The translations under genes were made by a program, and so were the position numbers. This document shows positions 31,401-40,700 of a DNA stretch of 56,325 bases, piece after piece; position 1 is the stretch's first letter, and the number at the start of each line of letters is the position of its first letter. The notes beneath the pieces are model-generated. The model searched no databases, was not told where the DNA came from, and worked only from the letters and a program-made list of their open reading frames with translations. Source of the stretch: a virus; the IMG/VR virus record IMGVR_UViG_3300020187_000041, positions 1 through 56,325 of that record. One strand, written 5' to 3'.

Positions 31401-34400
31401 TACTTGTTAATTTTAATTTACCATCAGAAATGCTGGCGGTCACATTGGCAATGTTAAGATCGTTAATCTGTGTCTTAATACTCTCAGTAGTTGGAGATAA
31501 ATTTCTATCAAAATCAGAACTATCGAAATTAAATGCAGCAAATTGTTCGCCACTCAATGACATTGTATTTCCAGTACGGGATATTTCAAGTTTGTTATTC
31601 TGTAATGCAGCAGATATGTTGGCCTGTGTGTTTATTTGTACTGCTAAATTGCCCAACTTTGTTTCAGTATATGGTGAAGACCCGATTAGTCCTAAAATAT
31701 CAACCGCGGTAGAACCCTGTATCGTAACTGAAGGTTCAGTAGAGGTTAATACAAGTTTATTATCAATCGAAGTTGCATTGACCGCATTTGTTGATGCATT
31801 AATAGTATCAATAATATCACTTAATTCAAATGGAATAACAGTGTCATCGGATTGGTCACTTGCAGTGCCGGCGTCATCTATTACAGGAGTGAATATTATA
31901 GTATCATCATTAATAATTATAGACGTAGGACTTGTGATTTGTGGGTTACTCACTGTTCCAGAAATTACAATATCTTCTGCTGTATATGCTACAGAGGTGT
32001 CACCAGTAACAATTAATTCAGATCCAGATGGTAGCGAATCAGACGTATCAATTCCCGATGTTGCTACAATAGGTCCCGTATCAATGTTGCTAACTATAAA
32101 ATTAACATCATCAATTGTAATAGTATCATTTTCTTGTGCAGTAACATTGTTTGTTGCCTGTGCTACTGTTCCAGTAAATGTGACGATACTATTGCCAGCA
32201 TTTAATTGATTATCAAATTGATCAAATACACTAATATCAATTTTATCTCCAGGTGTAACAACAGGATTAACTATTGCAGCATTATCACCTCCTATACGTA
32301 ACGCTGAAGTTGAACCAGCAGTATCATTGGAATCAAATACAAAACTAGTATTATTAATTACAAGTGTTTCACCGTCAATTATATTGGGATTAGAATTTAG
32401 ACTTATTGCTTCTACGCCAGTTGAATCATTGGATGGAACAAAAACACTATTGTCTGTTGTAGTATCAATTTCAACAGCAATCGGTTCAAAATCAGTATCA
32501 AAGACAAGATATTTAAAAACAGTAGTGCCATCTGATGCTTCTATTGTACCATCTTCAATAAGATAATAATATCCATTTAATTCTGGATCAATTTCCTCAT
32601 TGTTAATTCTTAAATAAACTGTATCGGTTACATCTATTTCATTGATTAACACAATGTAAAGTTGTGAATCTTCAGTTTCACCAACAAATACAATTTGTGC
32701 AACTTCGCTTAATCTTCTAACATCCCAATCTCTTAGTGTATCAAATTGTATCCATGCCAAATCACCTTCATAATAATTTTCACCAACAGTTGTTTCTAAT
32801 ATTGTAGAGTTTCTTACAACATAATTAACATCTCTGCTATTGACATATCCGGTTGTTTTAATAGGTGTTGTTCTCGGTGTTGTACGGTACAAAAATGGAT
32901 TACTGTCATATGTAACAGTGTAAGGATCAGTGAATATAGTTCCAGTCTCAATATCCTTACTAATCGATATATTTCTGTTTAAGTTTCCATAACTATCAAG
33001 TTTTAATGCCCATACTTCATCAGAACCAATATCAGAAAAATTAGAATTATTATTAATAATTTTATTGATACTACCGGGAGTACCTTTATCTGATATGAAT
33101 CCTTTATAAAATTCCAATTGTGACTCACGTTCTATCATATGATTTGATAGATAACTTCTAGGAGTAAACCCAATATGACTTGCTTTTATCAAATTTATAT
33201 TTGACAAACTTTGATCCACCATTGTATCTCTATAGAATTTAGTATCAGAAATCATTGTCTCAAAATTGGGGTTCAATGTATTGTTCTGAACAATGTAGCC
33301 GTCGATTCCTAATGTACCATTCCAGTCATCAGTTCTATTACAATCAATCATCATTCTTAAATTTCTATTATGATTAATAGGATCATAAATCACATCACCA
33401 AAGTTATCGATACGATCAACAACAAATGCATGTTCTATATCAACAATATCTATTTTCATGCCATAAACTGGTACTACCGATTCCCATGTTATAGAATCGC
33501 CTTCTGAGAAGAATTTGATTGCTGTACTAGGTATTTGTCTACCACTGCTATCAAGAACTTTGTAGAAATTTTTGTTATTTTCTCTTTGAACACTAGCAAT
33601 GCCATATGGAGCAGAAAAACTGCCAGTAAGTAATATCGGCGTCAAAGTTATAAACTCACCAATTTCATGTTGTTCTGCCGTCCATTCCAGAAATTTAATC
33701 AATAGACTTTCAAAATTTACACTTTCACCGGAATCATTGATATCAGTGAAACTCCACCCAACTGTCGTTAAATAATTTTGATATCCAATAAGAAGTTGTG
33801 CAACATCATCTACTGAATATAATATATCGCCATAGTTATGGGTTTTCAATTGGTCGATAAATGTATCTTTATATCCTTTAGCGACAATTCTATTTACCCT
33901 GGGCCAACTCTCTAAAATCTTCCAGTATGTATCTTGATCATCATTGAATGATGCACTACTATTATGGTCATATAGTGAGATATATGGGACACCCTGATAT
34001 ACTACATATGTATCTTGTTTATAGAATGCATTTGCTTGCCAATCATTAATAATTGCTTCATCGCCTTGCGTTTTCCATAATTTTTCACCTGATGTTATAT
34101 CCCAATTCAAAGTAAAGAATTGTGGATTAAAATCATCATATCCATTGATTCTATATCCAAACTTTTTAATCTTAGGTTGTGCAATAAGTGTCCATGCTGT
34201 ATAATCAAAATTTATTTCTTTTGTAATTTCTTTAAACGTTGCAGATTCAACTTTTCGAACATAATATCTGTTATCTGATGGATTATATACTATATCTTCT
34301 TGTTGATATGTTGCAGTATCATCTATATTATAAGTAGGATAAGAAACGTCCAATGAAACTTTTTCTAGTACTATAGCACTAAAACTTTCAGAACGATTTG

Positions 34401-37400
34401 GCTCACCAGAGTGAATAAACAAATCATAATTATCTCTTGGAATCTCTGCATATCTTGAATTTGATAATCCACTTTTTTCACTGTTTAGTTTAAAGTTATT
34501 AACAAATCCACCTAACTTAGATCCTAGTTTAAATTCATATCCTTCCTGTTCTTTAAGTATACGATCCGTATCTATACTTTCAATTTGATGAAATATATTT
34601 ACTACGGTATTTAATTCATCAGAATATAAATCTATTATCTCAAAAGGCTTTGCAATCATTGCCATCAAAAATTCAATAAACGAGTATTCACTACTACGTC
34701 TCCATGCTTGTTCAATAGGAGAACCGTCACCAAATTCCCAATCTTGGTTCATTAATTCAATCTCTTTTAAGGTAGTTTGCGAATTGAAAAATAAATCATC
34801 AATTGTGCGAATATCGCCATTTTCATCTATAGGAATAGGCCAATTTGTAGAATATGTTGATTTTAATTCTTCCCAAAATTCATACTGAGTGTATCTACCA
34901 GAATTCATTTCAAAGCCTTCTGGTGGTATACTATACCCAACTGTTACCCAAGGTTCTATTGTTGGATGGTCTGTGCCATAAGCATATTGAAAAATACCAC
35001 GCCAATATCCAGGTGAAGCATCATTACGTGCACGATAATTCCATGTTTTATAATCATCAGCATTATAATCTGTATTATATAGATTGTCAATATTATTACG
35101 TAACATCCACTTTTTAAAGAATGGATACATAATATATTTTTTTTCATTTAAAGAATACTCAATCGTACTATTTCTGTACATACCATATTTTGTTTTCTTT
35201 ATACTTGTACTACTCTCGGTTTGTTCAATTCTATTATATACCAAACTTTCAAACATTAATGTGATGTCATCAGTTCTGTCACCCCATATTAGGGTTTTTG
35301 AACCATCGTGTCCAACCAAGAATGTTTTTTCTTCATCATATTCAGTGTCTGTTATATATCTAGGCTTATACACCGCATTTAATCCTAGTTTAGTTGCACT
35401 GGGAGGAATAAATGTTTCTTTTAATATTGTATAATATCTAACCTCAATTACATCATCTGCATCGATAGTTCTATCAAACTCAACTTCAACCTCATTTAAC
35501 ATTTTATAATCAGTTGCTATTTTACCATTTATCAAGATACTAATATTATCATTATAGACAATTTCTGTAGCAACTGAACTTGGTATAAACTGAGTTTTTG
35601 CTCCCGCAACAATCGGATTAACTTTTGCTGTTATATAATGTGTTGGAGTATCGCCAGCATTTATCATCATACTGCCATCAAATACACTGATGTTTTGTCT
35701 TTTCGCTAGAGCGATTGCACTTACTGCCTGTTCAAGAATATCAGAATCGCTCATTGTTTCACTATCAGCAGTATTCAATATTTCTTGTACATTGTTGATA
35801 AAATTATTCTTATAACTATTATATGCAGTTGCAATATATTCAAGTGCAGTATATGGATTATAGTCATCTCTGGTTATTGCAAAGTATGCTTTTTTAATGT
35901 CAATAGAATTACGAACCATAATACTACCAAATTTATTGTGGCGAAGTTTATCAGTATTATCACCTATATTACGATAGTTGTTAACAGCAATTTGATTTCC
36001 TGTAAGTCCAATGGAAGTCTCAATTTGTCTTTTAAAATGCTCAAAAACGGTAGAGTATGTAAAGTTTCTATCATTATGTGTTTCATTGTCTGGATTATAT
36101 TCAAGTGCTGGATCAATACGTTGCCATGCGGTATCGCCATCAATAACCACGTTATCTTTTGTTGTAAAATCTACATATACATATCCTGTTACCGGACTAT
36201 TAAATATAATGAACTTGCCGTCAAAAACTGTATAATTATCAATTTGCTTGATACCTTCTACATAAACGTCAATAGTCTCATCTGTTTTTGCCTCTTGTAA
36301 CAACTGCAATATGCTATGTTCTGCTTTTCCGTATTCATGACGCAAATTTCTATAATCAAATTCTGTTATAATATATAAGTTATGATGGGTATCATTTATT
36401 TTATATGTCACGTTATCTGCTAAGTCAATATTAAATGTAAATTCACTCTGATAATCACCAGGAGTCAATAAAGCCTGTATAGACAAAAATTTGTCAACGA
36501 TACTATCTTCGTCTTCAACGTAATGAAAAATTTTACTATCTTCACTTGTATTTAATTCTGAATCATATACTTTAAAAGTAGGTACTTCCCATTCAACGGC
36601 TGCCTGACTACTATCGCTTAATTCAATATTACGATCAAATTCAATTATAGGTCTTTTTGCTTGTATTATATATGATTTATTTTCATCATTTATATATTGG
36701 CGAATGTCATCATAATGATACCAGGAATTTCTATCACTCCACCAATTTATTGAACTAGTAGTGTCATCATTCTTATCAATAGTTATATAATGTGTATCAT
36801 TACTATTGCCTAAACTAAAGACATTTGCAAGTTCAGTATATATTTCCCAATCTGGAGTGCTTGTTTCTGGATTCTCACGATATTCTATTAAGTTAATTAT
36901 ACCCTGTGTCTTATTTGGAAATCGCAATGCATATGGATTAACTTCTATATTCCAACGATCTTGTATTGTATCACGTAGAATATAATTATTTTCTCCCAAG
37001 AGAAGTGTAATTCGTAATTCTGATGTATTTACATATGTATCACCTGCGCTTGGTGTTACAGGTCTTATATCTGACTGCGTAAATGTCGGAGATGACGTAT
37101 CACTTGTGCCCAACCTTGCCCAGCCGTCAACTGTCTTTATCCAGTAAACAACTTGATTTTTTGAAATTACAACAGCATAATCTCCTATTTCAGCGAAATC
37201 ATCTTTGGGAGCAACTTTAGCATTAATTAATGGTGCAAGATTATCTGTTCCTGGTTCTCCGTTAAGTATGTATGGTTTTTGTTTAATCCATTCGCTATAG
37301 CCAGAATCATAAACTTTATATTCGTATAGAGCATATTCACTTGTAAAGCCCATATTTACCCAGTAATATAATTCCCAATTACAGAATTTATCAATATCAA

Positions 37401-37755
37401 TTGGCAAATTAATCGTATATGTATCAGATTTAAATAATCTTCTATGATCATTAGTTAATGATCCTTTATTATACATTGAATTTAGTAAATCATCATAGTA
37501 TATGTTGTCTCCAATATTAGTATTAGAGAATACAGGTTCTAACCCGTAATTGTCACGCTGAAATAGATGATCAGGAAATGACACATATGCATCATTGTCG
37601 TTATATACTCCTTTTTCTTTTCTTCCTATAAAAGCCTTTGTTTTCGTAACACTGCCAGCAGAAAATGCTCTCTCAAGGGTACTATCGAAAATAGTCTCTA
37701 ACTCTTTATTTTGAAGATGTACTGGTAAAAGATTGTATATTTTATTATTTGCCAT
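28411..37755 (-). CDS. Giant baseplate/tail structural protein (3114 residues)
   Basis: The protein follows gp6 with three bases between them, the place of gp7 in T4-like genomes. I see no clear similarity to T4 gp7, so it is named by position. The N-terminus (LLPVHLQNKELETIFDSTLE, 9-28) and the C-terminal EAKPYHTKLRH (about 2872-2882) are motifs I associate with large cyanophage structural proteins. Residues about 1239-1278 look like a small carbohydrate-binding module (FYKQDTYVVYQGVPYIS...TYWKIL); a weaker copy lies at 1144-1187. Residues about 1775-1942 are Thr/Asn/Asp-rich beta modules. Residues about 1943-2270 hold five degenerate repeats resembling the flagellin hook IN motif. No frameshift is visible over 9.3 kb. 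It probably forms wedge or peripheral fibres that contact the cell surface. Confidence 0.75.
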   Translation of the reverse strand: MANNKIYNLLPVHLQNKELETIFDSTLERAFSAGSVTKTKAFIGRKEKGVYNDNDAYVSFPDHLFQRDNYGLEPVFSNTNIGDNIYYDDLLNSMYNKGSLTNDHRRLFKSDTYTINLPIDIDKFCNWELYYWVNMGFTSEYALYEYKVYDSGYSEWIKQKPYILNGEPGTDNLAPLINAKVAPKDDFAEIGDYAVVISKNQVVYWIKTVDGWARLGTSDTSSPTFTQSDIRPVTPSAGDTYVNTSELRITLLLGENNYILRDTIQDRWNIEVNPYALRFPNKTQGIINLIEYRENPETSTPDWEIYTELANVFSLGNSNDTHYITIDKNDDTTSSINWWSDRNSWYHYDDIRQYINDENKSYIIQAKRPIIEFDRNIELSDSSQAAVEWEVPTFKVYDSELNTSEDSKIFHYVEDEDSIVDKFLSIQALLTPGDYQSEFTFNIDLADNVTYKINDTHHNLYIITEFDYRNLRHEYGKAEHSILQLLQEAKTDETIDVYVEGIKQIDNYTVFDGKFIIFNSPVTGYVYVDFTTKDNVVIDGDTAWQRIDPALEYNPDNETHNDRNFTYSTVFEHFKRQIETSIGLTGNQIAVNNYRNIGDNTDKLRHNKFGSIMVRNSIDIKKAYFAITRDDYNPYTALEYIATAYNSYKNNFINNVQEILNTADSETMSDSDILEQAVSAIALAKRQNISVFDGSMMINAGDTPTHYITAKVNPIVAGAKTQFIPSSVATEIVYNDNISILINGKIATDYKMLNEVEVEFDRTIDADDVIEVRYYTILKETFIPPSATKLGLNAVYKPRYITDTEYDEEKTFLVGHDGSKTLIWGDRTDDITLMFESLVYNRIEQTESSTSIKKTKYGMYRNSTIEYSLNEKKYIMYPFFKKWMLRNNIDNLYNTDYNADDYKTWNYRARNDASPGYWRGIFQYAYGTDHPTIEPWVTVGYSIPPEGFEMNSGRYTQYEFWEELKSTYSTNWPIPIDENGDIRTIDDLFFNSQTTLKEIELMNQDWEFGDGSPIEQAWRRSSEYSFIEFLMAMIAKPFEIIDLYSDELNTVVNIFHQIESIDTDRILKEQEGYEFKLGSKLGGFVNNFKLNSEKSGLSNSRYAEIPRDNYDLFIHSGEPNRSESFSAIVLEKVSLDVSYPTYNIDDTATYQQEDIVYNPSDNRYYVRKVESATFKEITKEINFDYTAWTLIAQPKIKKFGYRINGYDDFNPQFFTLNWDITSGEKLWKTQGDEAIINDWQANAFYKQDTYVVYQGVPYISLYDHNSSASFNDDQDTYWKILESWPRVNRIVAKGYKDTFIDQLKTHNYGDILYSVDDVAQLLIGYQNYLTTVGWSFTDINDSGESVNFESLLIKFLEWTAEQHEIGEFITLTPILLTGSFSAPYGIASVQRENNKNFYKVLDSSGRQIPSTAIKFFSEGDSITWESVVPVYGMKIDIVDIEHAFVVDRIDNFGDVIYDPINHNRNLRMMIDCNRTDDWNGTLGIDGYIVQNNTLNPNFETMISDTKFYRDTMVDQSLSNINLIKASHIGFTPRSYLSNHMIERESQLEFYKGFISDKGTPGSINKIINNNSNFSDIGSDEVWALKLDSYGNLNRNISISKDIETGTIFTDPYTVTYDSNPFLYRTTPRTTPIKTTGYVNSRDVNYVVRNSTILETTVGENYYEGDLAWIQFDTLRDWDVRRLSEVAQIVFVGETEDSQLYIVLINEIDVTDTVYLRINNEEIDPELNGYYYLIEDGTIEASDGTTVFKYLVFDTDFEPIAVEIDTTTDNSVFVPSNDSTGVEAISLNSNPNIIDGETLVINNTSFVFDSNDTAGSTSALRIGGDNAAIVNPVVTPGDKIDISVFDQFDNQLNAGNSIVTFTGTVAQATNNVTAQENDTITIDDVNFIVSNIDTGPIVATSGIDTSDSLPSGSELIVTGDTSVAYTAEDIVISGTVSNPQITSPTSIIINDDTIIFTPVIDDAGTASDQSDDTVIPFELSDIIDTINASTNAVNATSIDNKLVLTSTEPSVTIQGSTAVDILGLIGSSPYTETKLGNLAVQINTQANISAALQNNKLEISRTGNTMSLSGEQFAAFNFDSSDFDRNLSPTTESIKTQINDLNIANVTASISDGKLKLTSSGISLQLSEVTDGAMARLGFNSTSITVNSLENIISDINSSLTTVTFSASNVDDRLLISGNEYKINISNVLGTPLTAVGIVSGEYISNIVLSQSAIQFISQINEQSDSVSALITSDGRIVINVIDQISLSFEGTSQLLLDKIGLYTEYSNVSNINFKVMRWKSVRYTPGYNGESFDEFYRDLGLNDTSRLWVDNYTGDDGWAVILRNTVGSLQVLNRKAKEVDVDLIDRVIIKEDDTEFKIHNLYDPLNLKLPGSIMKDIDYISWNDPSKYDEFLSSGLWLDEHLGEIWWDTNSTRYYRYNDYGDANGNIIPDYTKRFWGKIVDGSVVEIKQWVKNEILPAGITWFNTKKEWNDAKNKEVTTYFYWTSIGTLPRYNKEYSTDEIRMIIETGSIKNKFIPINSNTIVLNNKVARSNKTITVTTEYQDTVDRQDKHTDWEMISRESDKPIMADYLERLKNSIANSKISNKFQVRVNENNINVNGAIVKDEFLLDLDIEDISVSVNNEFLEITDFTIDGDELIINNNRDVIKNDVVRVYELENISDNLFENVEYARENFKVIINTFFNNKLLSSEFPFYEDYIKLDHYIFNSTNWYIDSDYETITSYQYLGNTRNIDMRSMANSGIRSFKIKNPDYEEFYFPYGNLDQITLVNKKDGSMNLNFDDILIPGQTGNGGESKYYTNVISTQLHEFIDMIYYYGKTSFIKDVFFDMLNYLYTENEHPEWLFKTSYIDLTLLNKPLRQYAIYQNDTYTDTIEYIMEAKPYHTKLRHARRIYPLSEDILANVDTLHHMKLTIDLGGDYSRYDYTTYDGGIAPDDEFLDIKDGKYDTGKILRNPYSVTADKGGIDTGLVDSQILESTVLRIDEYSSDITDGIGNSTLDKKTFVVYDTFGSGHLMHTIDSDTVASVSLENGYRQITVTDASKFKTAVANSVILIAVENSSGKLEFMHYSEKNDATIHINERSLFTGLAVNIEPGDTIYIMSAIEKIAFLAEQLERQLI
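30940..31930 (-). repeat. Five degenerate protein repeats in the giant gene
   Basis: Five units of about 55-70 residues share the pattern (I)xxIN...VTAS...D-(G/N/D)-(K/R)-L-x-(L/I)-(T/S), then a short strand and LG(L/F). Examples are IINDDTI...DTINASTNAVNATSIDNKLVL, IKTQINDLNIANVTASISDG and ISDINSSLTTVTFSASNVDD. The layout is like the flagellin hook IN motif. The DNA copies have diverged, so the repeats are old. Confidence 0.6.
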
Positions 37756-37758
37756 TTT

Positions 37759-40700
37759 TTATTCGCCCAATAATTCCGCTGCTACTATACTAGAAATAAT
37801 TTTAACATCTGCGGATGATGTTAAACTCAAGAAAATTTCAGTAGGTTCACTACTAATACTTAGCAAGTTTGAAAACTCTCCGGTTTGATATTTTGGTGTT
37901 ATTATAATACTTGAAACATAATTAGGCAAAGTTCTGTGTACATATGCTGCTAATTCTGAAAAGTAAAATGTTTCTCCAAAATCCCAGTTGTCAATATCAA
38001 AGAATGTATTAACTGCATTTGCAACTGCCGTTTTTATTTCACTATCACTGTATGAAGTTCCTGATTTCTTAACAACTTTAAATACCGCTTGGTTCTCTGC
38101 TGCAGCAAATGAACCAAATAGATATTTAAACTTAACAGGTATATAACTGATATGATCTGATATACTTGCTTTAGGTTCAATACCTTGCATAATTTTTTTC
38201 AATTCATAGTTCGTTGGTTCCGATGGTATGATATCACTAAAGCCACCATTTATCCATGTATTAACTCTGCGAACATAGTCCGAACTAAGAATATATAAAT
38301 CAATGATATTACTTGTACCAGGATCAATTCTCTTATCAATATCAGCATAATGATCCCATCTAAATGTCATAAATTTGTCTTCAACATAACTTCTTCCCTT
38401 CAGGATTCTATAAGTCACACCATTATATATAATTTTGTCTTTATTATCTGGATCTACTAATTGATATCTATCAGTTGGCAAAATTTCCCATCCGTTCGCA
38501 GTCTTTTCTTGCCATATGCCATCATTTAATGTAACATCGACTCCACTTATGAAAAATCTCAATGAAGCGGTCGGTGGTATTCTATCATTTTGTGATTCAT
38601 TATATGCTATAACTGTATCACTGATACGTTCATATAATATATTATTATTTTGGTCTGTGTATGTTTCCAATACAATATGTGAGAAATTTACTACTGATAT
38701 ATCGCCAAGATCATCCGCGGCTTCACTATACACATCTTGATTGGAAAGAACTTCTAGCATACCATGTGGATTTCTAGTTATATCAGTACTACTTAATTTT
38801 ACCTTACTATAATCAACATATCCTGCAGGTGTTATATATTTGTCAACTATGTAAGTTTCTGCGTCAGCGTATGATGAAACTCTATCTGTTTTTATACATC
38901 TTACCATTCTAGTGAGTTGAACTTTAAATTCTGATAATGTGGAAGTTCCACCAATATTATTAACGGTAATAGTATTATCTGTTCCACCATTTGTAGGATC
39001 AACTGTCCAAAATAATATTTTATAAGTATCAATATCAGTTGTTATAATTTCACAGTGTTTTAAATCTATATCAATTCCATCTGAATCTTGCAATGTAAAG
39101 TTATCAGGCGCAACATTCGGTGCAGTAAAATTTATTTCAGCGAATGCATATTGTTTCCAATATATATCCAGATCCGGACTATCTGGATCTAAGCCATCAT
39201 TATTTTCATTCTGTATAGAAAAACCAGTTGAACTCATATCATCAAAAATAAATTGATATGTGTTAGAACCATCAAACTGTGTAAAGAATTCAGTTTGTAC
39301 ACCAAAATCACTATTAGTCGCATTGTATCTAGTTTTACCAGTAGGCAATTCGGATTCATCTACCCATGCAAAATTACCATTATTTGCTGCAATATTAAAA
39401 TAAGTATCAGATACCTCACCTTTAAATCCATCCAAAACTAATTGAGAATCTGTATATGTTGAACTATATACAGTGGATGCGGTATTTGAAGCAGCACTAT
39501 TTGAAATTGATGCCACCCCAAACGAAACAACTGATGCGCCGGCAGATACAACAGGAGAATTTGGATCTATCGAATTTATACTGATGTCATCATTGAATGA
39601 TTCTGTAGATAATTTACTAGATAAATTATCTACTGTATATGCAACTGTGTATGTTGGAGAAATTCCTATAGTTGTAGATTCATCTGGAGTAATATCATAT
39701 GATGATCCTCCAGGTGATATCAGTGTATGTAAATTTTCAACCACTTCCAAACAATCATTTGTATCCACAAATGTATTTGTAATTACTGCGCCAGGAGTAT
39801 CTTTCCATTTTATATCGAATGTTGCAGTATCGTCGGTCTCAACAATATTAATAATATCACCTGTTCCTACATGAATAGTTTGAGTTTCTTCATACGTGTC
39901 TTCTAAATTTTTAGTAGTTGAGTAATATTTCAGAAATAATCGATCACGCTCAGCTAAGTTTGTTTCATTGTTAACAACAAATTTATTGTTATTATAATGA
40001 AACTTTATTTGTTTTGTACTGTCAAACACGATTTTTTTACCAGTGAAACGTGCTGTATATGCTGCTTCATTTTCTCTTATACCAGGAACATATGTAAATG
40101 TGATAAACACATCTGTACCTTCAACAAGTGGAGGATCAACTAATTCATCATGTAATCTCCATCCCCATACATTTGTAGTTGTACCTGATTCATACATCAA
40201 TGTAAATGTCTGAACTGACAAATCTTCTATTTTATTAATTTTTATATTATTAATTTCACTGTCTTCGAGTCTAGTTCTATATCCTCTAACTATTCTATCA
40301 ATTTCTCCGCTATTCTCGGGAATTAAATATTCGATGAAATATGAATCCATTGCTGATCCAGCAACACTAGATTCAATGTTACTGACAGTTGTCCATGTTT
40401 TAGTGTTTTCATTTCCACTGTTTACTAATATATGATCACCAGGATATATATATGTAGTATTATAATTCACAGATGATGATACATCAATGATGCTTTTATT
40501 TGTACTTCGGGTATTGAAATTAAGATTAGGATCTGTAATAACTGAGTTAGGATTGTACATATTTTCACAATAATATAAATTAATTAAACTTGGATGCTTT
40601 ATAACTTCTGTTATTTTATTTCTAATAAAATTGTCAATCTGATTATTTTCTCTATTAAAACTCAGACTCATTGTTATATTATCATCTTCCAAGAAGATAC

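Noticed and set aside
31139-32209. A 356-codon open frame on the plus strand inside the giant structural gene
   Set aside because: It is antisense to the Thr/Asn/Asp-rich repeats, whose codons give an open Val/Ser/Leu-rich mirror frame. It has no ribosome-binding site or family motif, and the minus-strand gene is clearly real.
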